This document shows, piece after piece, positions 43,560-55,259 of a DNA stretch of 64,000 nucleotides. Location: the NCBI GenBank assembly GCA_950022655.1, contig OX465584.1, positions 44,994,723 through 45,058,722 of the forward strand, given 5' to 3'. Numbering within the stretch: the stretch's first letter is position 1; each line of letters opens with the position of its first letter. The notes below the pieces were generated by a model. That model saw only the letters and a program-made list of their open reading frames with translations, had not been told where the DNA came from and did no database searches. The translations under genes and the position numbers were made by a program. The stretch comes from Alentia gelatinosa (taxonomy: Eukaryota; Annelida; Polychaeta; Phyllodocida; Polynoidae).

Positions 43560-44480
43560 GCCATTTTCCACTGGCTGACAAAAAAGGCACTGATTAATTG
43601 AGTTCCATTGAAAGTCGGTCGGCGGTGGCCAACGACAATATGTCGTTATTTAAAAATCGGAGAGGGTCCTGTGTATGCCTTGTTTCTATCGCATTTGACA
43701 GGTCAATGGTGACGAAACTGTCCTCCAAACAGAATGACCACCGCTGACAAATTCAAACCCCTTCTGTTTCCATTCACCGTTCTCGCGTCAGTATACGTTA
43801 ATAAGCCCGTTTTCATTGGCCGACTTTTCGCCACCGATCTACAGTCGGGAACCACCGATGCCAGATCAGTGAATGGAAACAGGCATGCAGAGACGTGTTC
43901 ACCGATAAATTGGGTAGAGATTATGCAATGAAGCCACCACCAAATGACTTATGAATCAGAAACAAGGCATATGGGCTCGTTTCCATTGTCTGAGGAAAAC
44001 GGCGGAGATTTTTCGGTATACAAAAATTGGAGAGGGTATGATTTCTCTCAGTAACCAAGCATTCACTCAGTAGTGGGTGGTGCTACATTGCACAATCTAA
44101 GCAGAAAGAGTTGTGGGTCATTTCACAAGGTGGGTCGGTCCCATTGACCATTTTTGGGTCAGCAGTACCCAAGGACGTCGGTTGTTTCTGACTGTAGATT
44201 AGGCCTAGACACTGCAGCCTCACCGATTATTTTATACCATTGTGCAGCCTGTGGCACCGCCAATAGACTCATGGGAGAACCCCAAAATTCTCTGACGTTT
44301 TCGCCGGCCAATAGAAACAGGCTTATAATCGATCGGTAGTTCCCGACTGCAGATCGGTGGCGAATAGTCGGCCTTTGGAAAATTGTTTTCAATGTGGTAA
44401 ACACCACTCACTATCCAGTGGAAACTTGAAATATTGGTCACCACTGGGAACAAGATCTGATGAGGTATTTATCAGATTGG
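43560..44480. repeat. Inverted-repeat region of about 0.9 kb
   Basis: 43801-43856 (ataagcccgttttcattggcc and cgccaccgatctacagtcgg) has inverted counterparts at 44306-44326 and 44335-44375 (gttcccgactgcagatcggt, then ggcgaatagtcggcc). Related words (ggtcgg, cattggcc, gaaacagg) recur between. It looks like a foldback or several nested copies of one MITE family; the ends are not resolved. Confidence 0.5.
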
Positions 44481-47411
44481 CAGAAATGATGGTCAATTGT
44501 TCCCGTATCAAATTACCCCGTAATTATTTGGAAACTATCGCCTTATTAAGCAATTAAAGTCTTGTCAAGCCTTGTAATAATTTGGGATTATTGTACGTTC
44601 CGTCATAAGGCTACATGTAGATACGCCTTTCAGTTGAATGCAAAAATAATTACGAGACGGTTTTAGAGTTTCTCTTTCATATTATCTTTATATAGCAGGT
44701 CTTTCGCGTTTTCTTTCATACTAATTGTATATTACAGATCTGTGACCTTTCTCTTCAATATTACCTTTTTAGCTATGTGTACGCTCCTGTATGCATTTTC
44801 CCTGTCTCAGCGTCACTGTCTCATTGTTCCACATAAATGAAAATATAACTCTCTCTCATAAACGAATCACACTTAAAACATCTTTTTGTTTATATAGCGT
44901 AACATTTATTTGCGACGTTCCGGTACAATATCACAATCTCACCATTATCACATATTCGTTCATCCTTTTCACGTGAGGGGCGCCACCATAAGAACACTAT
45001 TTCAACCATGCGTTTGGACTCCTTAACCACATACTATACGCATACAGCTGGACCCGGCCACTCCAAAATGAGAGTGCAAGTTTTTCCCATATCCGATATC
45101 TATTCGTCGATATCTCTCAATCCATATATATTTCATGTAAGTATATTGTCAATTGCAAACGAATGAAAAACACTATAAGGTAACAGGTTATTGAGGTTAT
45201 AATCTTATACATGGTTCTTAGTGTGATACCGGTTCCTAGAATCATTCTCAAGAAATTCTGGAAAATTGTACTAATCTCAGTAATTTGGATATTCTCTTCT
45301 CAGAGTGTATGTGAATCGTACCCTTGTTTTATAATAATCTAATGAGTGTAATTTTCGCAAATTCAAAACACCGCTTTTGTTTCTCTGAAATGTCATTTGA
45401 GATACATTTTTGCGTTCTTTTCGCTCAGCTTTCCTTCCGAAAACGGACAAGTCTCAAACATGGCTTCGGACCAATAGGTCTCTAATATCGTCATTGATGG
45501 TTTCAGATAACAGACATCCACTGTTGAATGGCTGTTTACTGTGATATCAACCAGTCGGGATTAGCACAAACAAGTGCGGACAGCGTAGACATACAGTAGA
45601 TACAACTTATCATTACATAACATCGAAAGTACACTGTATAAGGACCCAATATCGTGCAATGCTAAGTTGAAGATAAAAGTTAGTGTCGTCAACGATGGCT
45701 GTTATGGACTAGATACACAAAATATACGAAAGTCACTGGAGTTAAACACCACTTTAATATACGAGTGTATGTTGACACTCACATTGTCACTATACATTTA
45801 ATTGCAATACTTGCGATGTAGATAAAGATGCAACATTTTGTGCTTTGCTTCCCCACACTGCATAAACATCACGTATCCAGCCACCTTTACGAGTACACCT
45901 TTCTCCCAAGAGGCCACACAAATATGAACAATACATGTACAGTAGGTTTCTTAAAATTGATTCCTGAAAGAATCTATTTGACTCGATAATACAAAACATA
46001 TATAAAAATACACATGGATTGTAATATCCTGCAGCCATAGGAGGCAGGGGCTTATTCTCACGCTTGTTCTAATCTCGGTACCAAATTAACTCACATCGCA
46101 ATCCATTGATTTGTTTTAGATGAAGATCTACAAATAGCACAAATTATAAACAGTCGAGGATCGAGATGAAAAACCCTGTTGTGCTTTTTGGTAATTTGTA
46201 CTATAATGTCAAAATACACGAATTACCATGCTGTACTGATATGTCGTGCGATTCATCTGGGCATTAGAATTTTCTTTTGCCTACTGGAAGGCACTATGAG
46301 TAAAGCGTTTAGCAACATGCTGATGCCCTACTCCGATATGTGACCCGCCAAGAGAAAGGACAATCTCGTCATGAACATCAATATTGAAGGATGTAGACCC
46401 GAATGAGTTACGATGCCAATTCAATCAGTAACATCGATACATTCTTAATCAATCGTCTTCATTTCAATCGTGACATTTCCTTGTTTCATTGATGTATTGA
46501 TTTTAGTTTGGCAATAGAACAACAGTCCTCTTTTGTAGTATAACTCGTTAAAGCAAAGAGTTTGGCTAGTTTGGATTCAAAACCAGCATGATGATACTTG
46601 TTCTCATAATTGAAGAAAAAAATGATTCAACATATCCTGCCAACACCTGGTATAGCTTTACGGAGGATCTACAGATGACCGGATGTATTTATAGGTAAGC
46701 AAGAAATAATATTCCAAACCAGCTTCAGGAGTTTCTGTGGAATGCTATGATGTCAATAGTTAGAATTTTTTCTGTGTACATGGGTTTGAAGGCCTCACAT
46801 TCTCATAGAGATGTTATTGGCCCGTATTTCAATGAGGGAAAAAAACCAACACATCATGTCTCAATCTAAGTAAGGAGAGTTCTGAAGATTGCTTTTAACA
46901 GAAGTCAATTCCCTCGTGATACCCTCTTTCTGGTACTCCTATAACGGCACATGGGGTCATAGTTTTGTATTGGCGGGTCATACATCGTCTCTTTTTAATA
47001 CAAATTGGTTGAAATCTCAGAAAATGGACAAATCTTCAGTTGTACTCAAAACTGTAGTCAAACATTATCTCAAACGCACGGTGAGGTAAAATATATCAAC
47101 CATGTTTTAATTTCCAATAAAGAGTATGTCAACAATGTTTGACCAAGGACTCTTGTATGGATTTTTCATCACTCAAGCACTGTTGGGTGTTTCTAGCATT
47201 GTAAGTTACCAGGTCATAATATATATATATATGAATATCACATAAAATGACATTTGTAAATGATTTCATAAAAGTCTACTTGACGATACATCTCTGGACC
47301 AATTCATCAGATAACGCTATGATTTGGACAACCAAATCAAAAGAGGTTGTTTGTATTCAGTCCAGCTCAAATCCAATGAGAACATATAAAAAATACCCTG
47401 TATTTCCCGAT
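44481..47411. other. Spacer without recognised genes
   Basis: AT-rich. 44640-44760 has a loose internal repetition of cttt(c)..atatta. A short (ta)n tract lies at about 47219-47231. No open frame of interest, RNA gene or mobile element is recognised. The stretch just before 47412 could carry the 3' untranslated region of the next gene, which reads on the - strand. Confidence 0.45.
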
Positions 47412-49681
47412 TCAATTCTCATTGGTTGTTTTGGGAGTAGTATTGTTTTGGTCACCTATTATAGACATAGGTGCTGATATCTTAAGGTTTCCCTCTCTGT
47501 CCATGGTTGCTCGTACACTGTAAGCGTCTATGGGGTGAGGAAGTGTCATCTTCTCAATATATTGGTGAACATGTGCCAAGTCCCCTTCACCTTCATTTCG
47601 ATAAGCAATTACTATCAAACGTTTCCCACCACTTGTAGCTTTCACTGAGGTTCGGTTCCGAATAAACTCAGGCCCGATAGGTACCACAAGTTTCAATTCA
47701 TGGGAGCCTTCCGCCTCGATTATTTCAAAATTCTTATCTACGAAAACCGACTTGCGCACCATGTTGCCTTCAGTGTCTATATGGTCTGTCAGACCGAGTG
47801 CTGCAATTTTCTCTGAGGCCGTCGTCATGGCCGTCGTTTCATGGTCGTTCTTAGAGTTCTGTATTTCCTGCTCCTGTTCAGCTGTGTTCACGGGATTGGA
47901 GAGAATCCGTGCCAGATTGTTGTAACCACACATCTGTCCAGGATGCAGGTTACAGGATAAGCGGATCGTACTTTCTGTAACAGTAGAAGAGGAGGTTTTA
48001 TCGTCCTTCAACTTTTCCTGTTCTCGTACCGTATCTCCGCCGCTGAGAGCCGTTGCTTTGTCTTCTTGATCGTAGTACACCACGGCCACTTCATCACTGA
48101 ATCGCGTACGTTGCTTTGACCTCTGTCTCTGAAGACTCGGCTGTTTCGTCAGTCTTTGCACGGAGCCTCCAGAGAGTCTACGTTGGCCTCTGCTGTTTGC
48201 TGGCGACGTTTCGCGGAGCCCTCTCGTGTCTCGATAGTCCAGATTGTCGTAGTAGTCGAAGGATGCGCTCTTCAGGACCGAAGGCCGTGGTCTGCGTGTA
48301 ACGAGAGACCGTTCCCGGTCTATCGACTCCTGACTGGAGGTGGAGGAACTCTGGACCGAGTCAGAGCGTAGGAGGTCTGCGTGCGACACGCTGCCCAGCT
48401 CCATGGCCGAGTGGTGCCTCTTCTCGAAGTTTCGGTCGAACTCCGGATCGATGTGATCCTCGTCGGCCTCGCTGTACCACATCATCCGCTGTGAGAAGTA
48501 CTTTCGGCGTAGATCGGCGCTTTGATTGCGCGTCCCCCCAGACCGGTTACTAATTGATGACGGCTGCCTGTAGATACTCCTACTCCCCCCATTCCCATTA
48601 CCATTCGTCCCCCCCTTGTGGCTACTTGACTGCGAACTACTGGACCCTTGGTATGACTTCTTGGAGGACACCGGAGACCCTTTCGTGTATGCCGACCTGT
48701 TCGAACTGCTCTTTTGCGAGATGTTATTGTTACCGAACAGACGCAGGGTCTTTTGTTTGAAGCCCTCAAGCCCAGACTCATGGGAGGAGTCCTGGTAGGC
48801 CGGTGTGGCGTGGCCATGTTGGCTCGATTTGGAAGAGAGAAAATCCGGGAAAACTGAATTGCGGCCGATGGCCATGAAACTCGCCATGTCTTTGTCTGTG
48901 CTACTGGAGGAGTCGGTGGCGCCCGCCCAGGAGCGTCTCAGCGGGGAGGGGCTTCCGGGGGTGTACACCAACGGCCGGTAGGTGGAGCTCGAGGGCGCTC
49001 TCCTACCACTTCCGGAGATGGCGTCACTGCTGGAGCTTAGACTACGTGTGTAGATGGACCTCACGCCTGTGTAGTCCCTCTCAGCACTGGGCGTGGAGTA
49101 CTTCCCTGGATCATAATAAAACTGGAGACTTCCACGACGGGGACGCTCACTTGTGCTGCTGCTGTTGTTGCCTCGGAGCAGCTCCGAGATTCCCGCACTT
49201 GATCTTTTGCTTAAGTACTCGGTGGAGTTTCTGATATTGTTCGCGTATCCCAGTCTCGGGTAGCTTCCCTCCCGCTGACTACGGTCTCTGTAACTGGGCT
49301 CGCTGCGGTCAGGCGTCTCCCGCGACCTGATGGTACTGTGAGCAGCTCTTTCTGCGACTCCTGATGGCCTCAAGTGGCGACTGCTGCTCGTGAACTCTGC
49401 TTCGCGCCTCCCGCCTCGATCAGAGAAGTTGAGCTGTTGTGATTGCTTTGAGGGGAGATCAGAGAAGGCCGTCCTATCGGCAGCTGGTGGATGTGAGGGG
49501 CGGGGCGTCGGCGTCGGCAGCTCACGTTCGCGCGAGACACTGCGTCGCAAAGAATAATTCAAGCTGGCGCCTGAGGGTGGCGCTGTGCTGCTATACACGT
49601 GATCATCGCGGCGAGCACTGATTGGTTCCCTCTTCTTCGGGCCGAAACCTCCTGACGTCAGTCGGCGCCAGAAGGAAAATT
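47412..49681 (-). CDS. Ser/Arg-rich disordered protein ending in an alpha-crystallin/Hsp20-like domain, 3'-terminal exon
   Basis: The exon encodes about 755 residues to a TGA at 47414-47412. It starts after a good - strand acceptor (gtctctttctcag, AG at 49683-49682) in the middle of a codon. There is no ATG before residue about 270 and a stop lies just upstream of the acceptor, so the N-terminus is on an earlier exon. The first 600 residues are low in complexity: Ser, Arg, Gly and Tyr rich with many RS and RD steps, predicted disordered. The C-terminal 120 residues form a beta-rich domain. KLVVPIGPEFIRNRTSVKA, then YIEKMTLPHPIDAYSVRATM and REGNLKISAP, fit the alpha-crystallin fold, including the closing G-x-L-x-I-x-AP strand. 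Canonical small heat-shock proteins are about 200 aa, so the long N-terminal extension is unusual. A role as chaperone or scaffold is inference. Confidence 0.8.
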
Positions 49682-50464
49682 CTGAGAAAGAGACGAATGG
49701 CAAACATTAGCACATGTATTCCAATCACAGTTATTCATCACTGGGTATCTAGGAATAAGTTCGTAATCTATAAGTTGCAACGGAATACCCAAGATTCCTT
49801 GCCTTTAAGCACCGTTACAATATCAAACACTGTAGTACTTTTGAATGTAATGGAGGTTTTCCTTAGCAGAAATAAAGAATTCAAGGGTATAGCAATTAGA
49901 ATGGGTTGATTAAATATCCCCAAATGTAAATCGCATGTCTAATATGATATATATAAAGTAGTAATATTATGTTGATTACACACTGAAGTCGTATTTAGTC
50001 GAAAACGATTCGTATATAAGCGGATTGGATGTCAAGAACACACGGAGGCTATAAAGAATGAATTTCTAAAATAACGGCACTCTGCTAAAATTAGACGCTT
50101 AATCATGCATGCCGTGGCCACTAAGGTACTGTGAAAGCTGCACGCTTTTTCTTTGTCTTGAAACATGGGACATCATTTAACAGGTTGATGGAGCTAATTG
50201 TACTGACACTCCCTAATTGTATCTCGTGTGGGCACATCCAACTATTCGCATGTGGTTTAGGAAGCAGACCCCAGAGACCAATATATTTGAGAAATGAATG
50301 AAGGGACGGGAACCAGAGATGTTCATTTTGTACTGATCACGTCTAAGCAACATACATGTATTACATTGAGAGATTGAGAGTCTTGACAAAAGAAAAAAGG
50401 AACACAGGTGCATAATCACTATTGAACGAGAAAGGTGGACAGACGGCTTGAACTAGAGAGGCAG

Positions 50465-50465
<1 letters not shown>
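49682..50465. other. Intron/upstream region of the Hsp20-like gene
   Basis: It begins with the splice acceptor of the - strand exon. No further exon is recognised. AT-rich spacer follows. Confidence 0.45.
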
Positions 50466-50515
<50 letters not shown>

Positions 50516-50605
50516 CAGACAGACAGACAGACATACAGAGACAGAGACGACAGACAGACAGACAGAGACGACAGACAGACAGACAGACAGACAGAAAGGC
50601 AGAGA
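50466..50605. repeat. (GA)n and (CAGA)n microsatellite
   Basis: An uninterrupted (ag)n tract (about 50469-50512) is followed by cagacaga and cagagacga steps to about 50605. The open Cys/Leu/Ser or Arg/Glu frames through it are artefacts. Confidence 0.95.
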
Positions 50606-51985
50606 GCCACACCTAAAGAGTTCGCATACTTTTGAAATGTTAATGAATACTTTTTGACAAAGAAATGGTAATTAGAAAACAACCCGTGTACGTGTAAGTT
50701 TGCATTCTATGTCGTAAGACTTTGCATTTAACATTAGGGGGAGGGTGTCTGAAATACCGAAGGCAATATAGAGTGTCCTTCAAGGGTGTGAGTGTAGGAT
50801 TTCTCTTAGGAATGGCCACAGAAGCTACCTACGTGTGTGAGATGGGAGAGAAAATGCTGGCTGACAGCCAGGCCTGGTGCGTGCATTGGCGCTGGCTCAG
50901 CAGCTTTAGAGGGTTGGGGAGAACACTCTACAAGAAGAGATTTATGAATGGTCAGATGTTACACTTTGCCATATATCTACCCAGAACCTGCCCTGAAAGG
51001 ATGGTATCGGGGAGAATATGCACCACGCAATCCTAGGAGACTGCACTTTATTTACAAAGGATTCCTGACCAGTTCCCATAGTTCACGGGTTAAGATAGAC
51101 AAGAAATTTTTGTTCTCGTCTGAACAGACGGGAGGGGAATTTTCAATATAAATTAAATCAGACGAGATCCCAAAGACTTACACTTGTGTGTGGCCTAATT
51201 TATAGTTCATATAGTCAGGATGAGAATAATGGATTGATCGGGAGTTTTTTTCATGATGTGTTATGGGTAGGGAACTGATTCAATGGAGCAGCATCAACAC
51301 AAAAACACTTTATCTCCGAGCTACAAATAATTATGCATTCCGTTGGTGAACGTTAAATATTTCATATCCGGGGATACTAAAATATCTCAAACTTGGCTAG
51401 CCCATCATTCAATTGCCGGACGGTGAGTACATAGGTGAATGACTGTTCGATAACACAGATGTATCTAGGCACAATTGTCGAGAATTTCACAGCTCTTTCC
51501 ATATAACGCTACCCTATGGTCCGTTTAATAAGCTAGGATCGCGTACAGGCCATTTTCTGTACCTCGTACAAGGGTTATAGATCGCTAAGACAATATTAGC
51601 CGCCCATATGGTCGTCCATAAGTGTTGAATACAATTGACCCACATCGTCCCCGGGTCTCTAGCGCATACAGAAAAAGATGTACATGTACGAACCTAGATT
51701 ATTAGACGGGGTCATGGGGGCTGTTTAATAAAGTTCGTTCGTTTTTGGTGCAGTGCTGGACGATACGATAACTCCAACGATAAGCGGCATGCTGGACGTT
51801 GTTTTTTTACATTATGTGTTGTATGGCAGAAGAGAAGATATTTTCTAAATGAACGTATTCGTATACAACACCTTGCAAGAGGTTTAGATTACTCTTATCG
51901 TCAAAATATCTAATGCTTACAGCTAATTATTTTATACAACACTATGGTCCCAAAGACAATTCTGGGAGACTTTTTTCTCGTTCTT
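50606..51985. other. Spacer without recognised genes
   Basis: No gene seen. 51540-51595 contains cattttctgtacctcgtac followed by aagggttat, nearly matching ttttctgtaactcgtacgag at about 12429. This is a sign of a dispersed repeat with only one end recognisable in each place. Confidence 0.45.
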
Positions 51986-52186
51986 AGTTTATTCAACAGC
52001 CTGCTGATGTCTTTGCCTGACAAGAGGCATCGTCAGAGATGGACCTAAGCTGAGTTGCAGCACGCCTGTCATCCTCCGCGGTGCCGCCACCACCAGCAGA
52101 GCTTTCAGTTCCGCTCCCGGCGCGCCGCTTGGAACATAATCTCGTCGAACGACCACCGAGGGTTGGGCGCAGGTATGGGTGTCCAT
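51986..52186 (-). other. Possible 3'-terminal coding exon (weak)
   Basis: A CG-richer patch has, on the - strand, a frame reading EWTPIPAPNPRWSFDEIMFQ then AARRERN and a stop. About 90 bp later AATAAA lies at 51993-51988. The residue mix is protein-like and the order stop then AATAAA is what a last exon shows. However, the frame is only about 27 codons, the acceptor before it is poor, and I recognise no family. Other overlapping frames of up to 110 codons on both strands are equally unrecognised. Confidence 0.2.
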
Positions 52187-53060
52187 TCTCACCGACTCAC
52201 AAAGCCGATTTCCTCATGCCGCGTGTGATAAGGTTGAATTATTACCCAGGGGCATATCTCATTTACCTGGCAGGGCAGATCCGATTAGGGGACAAGCTGG
52301 GCGCCATACACCGGCCGTCGATAGTAAATAACGCCATGCAGGCGTTCTGGTCATGTCGTGTAGGGATCATTCTGTGTTATTTACTAGGATCAATCCCTCA
52401 CTTTACCAGATAAACACATGGTGTATGTATAATACCGTTCCCTGGTGGCTGGTAGTGATACTATTGTACCAGGAATGGAGGGGTGACATCATGTTGCGTT
52501 CAGTTTAAAAGGCCCGTGTAAGTAATTGTGCAGTCTATTCAAGCATTAGCCAAGTTTGAATTGAACAAACATGGTTTCAATAAAAAGAATAAAAGTAACA
52601 GCAAGGAAGTAATATTGAACTGGTAAAGTGTTAATAAATGCGGAACTTTTTCATTAGTGTTGCGATATCAGTATACTGTTTTAATCCGCGTGACAAATAG
52701 TTCAACTACCTTACATTTAGATAACCGTACATTAACAAAGGTTTCCGACCCGTTTTGGGTATGATAAAGAATAACATATTCCATAATCCCCAACTTGACA
52801 TGCTATGAGCGTACCCGGCAACTAGGTTAGTCTTAAAGAGGCGAATCAAACAATTATCTCCTTTCATATACTGGGTTCTGGCAACCAGCCAGTGTTAATC
52901 TGTAGATACTTGAAAATTGCACATCATCTATCATACCTGTTCAGTTGAACTTTATAATTCTCCTTTTCCGGGATTCGTTGGATTGACTAGTAGACCACCA
53001 GTTATAGTCATTGGTCATGGACTCTAGATCCACCTGAATTGCATATGGGCTCCTCTAAAG
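52187..53060. other. Spacer without recognised features
   Basis: No gene, RNA or repeat is recognised in this stretch. Confidence 0.4.
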
Positions 53061-53351
53061 CCTAAGGCCCGGCGTCCACCTACTACGATATGGCACCGAT
53101 ATGGTCTACGATGCATATCCCGATACAAAATCAAAATCGCGTCAGAAGGTCACCTAATATCGGGGCAGTTGACCACGTTTCTGCGATTAGCAACCGATAA
53201 AACCCCCATACAATGCGTGGTGGATTGGCCTGTCTAGACATATGTCTACGATTTTGAACCTTCCCGATATGTCTCCGATATTTGATTTTTGTATCGGTGC
53301 CATATCGGTAGCTATAAATTTCTATCGTAGTAGGTGGACGCCAGGCCTTAT
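53061..53351. mobile_element. MITE of about 290 bp with 28-bp terminal inverted repeats
   Basis: The left end cctaaggcccggcgtccacc then tactacgata and the right end tatcgtagtaggtggacg then ccaggcctta are inverted complements with about two mismatches. Further matches run inward (atatggcaccgatatgg against gtgccatatcggtag). There is no coding sequence. A truncated copy of one end lies at 24175-24204, so the family is dispersed. Confidence 0.8.
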
Positions 53352-54958
53352 GGAGTTTGTACTTCTTAAAGTGCCCTTCTCATTATTCAAAATGCAAGAC
53401 AAAGTAGCACACATGCCAAACATTGGATCAATTATCATGTTGGCATTGTTATCATACAACATATGTCTATGAACCACAAAAATATCATCAACGTAAAAGA
53501 AATCACTCTATAGGTGCTAGCTTCAGTTCCACTCTATTTGTTAGTCACCGTTCTCTCTTCCATCCCTTTCCTAATTCATAACCATCTATTCCCTCTCAAT
53601 CCTTCCGATTCTCCTTTTAAACCACACCTTTCCAACCTGGCACTTGTTGGCCAATAGAGTCCGATTGCCAAGCTGGCCTTCCAAACGCCGGGCGTATCAT
53701 CACCCCCAACTGAGCTGGCACAATGAGTTGCCATGGTAACCCAGACCGGAGGTGTAGGGGTGGCTCAGCGTCGAGCTGCTCAGGCCGAGGCGGCGAGCAA
53801 TTGGCGACAATTGTGAAGGTGAATGACATGCACACTGTAGCCATGGGTAGGACAGGAAGGGGGCGGGATTGAGTGTATGCAGTATCGGATGGAGAAGGGG
53901 AGGGGGTGTTAAGATCCTTGTAGGTGGTTCGGAATACCTGACATTTTGCAGTCGACGTGCGCCTGTTCTGTCGGTGAATATACACCAGTTTCGACAAGTT
54001 CATTCCGTCACTAGTCAACAGGTGGCCAACACAGTTCCCTTGCTGAATGTGGACAGATATATCACTTTTTTGTGTGTATTCGTCTTATGACATGATACGA
54101 GGCGCATTGACTAGAAATCGGAAAACAAATATCAAATTTATCCATTTATAAAATGTCCTTTTGTGCTAATGCTTAGTGAATGGTATCTAAATACTAATTA
54201 TATTCAGTTAATCGCGACATGCAATGATGACGATATAGGAGTGCATTAACAGTGACCTTAAAAATATCATATTCCGTGCTGCTTTAACTCGGTCTCAAAG
54301 CCTAATGCCTTAATGGTATATATCATATATTCTATATTATCCCACTTATTAAAGCATGATCTCATTCAGCTAGTCTGATTACCAGACACTATTACACATA
54401 GGTATAGCAGAATTTCTCTGGAACAATGCAAATATTACACAATTGTACAACTCATGGTACAATTCATCTTCATATATGATATCCTTAATCATCACGACAT
54501 CCTTATTTCCATTGATTTGCCAAATATAAATTCGAAAATGGGCGTTAATAGGTGGCCTTTTACAACTATTATCGAAGAAAATACCTGGTCATCTGCTACG
54601 TCATGGCTGCAGATACAACAACAGTTCCGAGAAAATAATTCACTTTCAAACGAACATAGAATTCGACGAAGAAGTCCGCATACCATATTGTGAGAACGGG
54701 TCTCTTCCGTCTCTGCCTTATTGTTGGATCACCTGCTTCAAGGCGCCCTACATGACACTCTGCACACTTCCTGAACGTCAAAAATGTATATCATGATGGT
54801 TGTTTAGTGTGTTCAATAAGAATAAGATGAGCACTGCATCCAGTTAAACTCTATCCATCTGTTTGGTCAGGCTCAAAACGATTATCTTTGAAAAGGCTAT
54901 CTTTGAATTGATCTGATCGTGCCACGTGAGTTAGCGCGGTGGGGCATTACTCACACCT
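53352..54958. other. Spacer without recognised genes
   Basis: The longest frame, 133 codons on the - strand at 53617-54018, shows no known domain or splice context and is probably random. No repeat of note. Confidence 0.4.
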
Positions 54959-55259
54959 GGGACCTGTTTCAGTAGTTTCGTGACATGTCTAAATGGCGTC
55001 TGTGACATCATAGAGACAGATCACAAGACTGCAATAGATGACAATCGCAATTTCACTCACTTCCCGTAGGAATCAAGCGATTGCACTTTATCAGGAGTAG
55101 GGGATACACATATAACCTATAATCGTTCCAAATATGAAGAAGATTGGCCGCACCGACCCCCGGATATTTGCTAGACTTTTTCCGCTGTTGCTTGCACTGT
55201 TGGTGCCGCTGTTGATGTCTGTCTAGGCCTAATGTCACGAAACTACTGAAACAGATCCC
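54959..55259. mobile_element. MITE copy B of the 300-bp family
   Basis: Its terminal inverted repeats gacctgtttcagtagtttcg.. and ..cgaaactactgaaacagatc, and the interior, match copy A at 11156-11453 along the full length. There are scattered substitutions and one small internal replacement near 55158. Two full copies 44 kb apart fix both ends of the element at about 300 bp. Confidence 0.85.

Noticed and set aside
50361..50682. Open frames of Leu/Ser/Cys-Leu-Ser-Val or Arg/Glu repeats
   Set aside because: They are products of the (GA)n and (CAGA)n microsatellite.
53617..54018. 133-codon - strand open frame
   Set aside because: No known domain, no splice or codon-use support; likely random.
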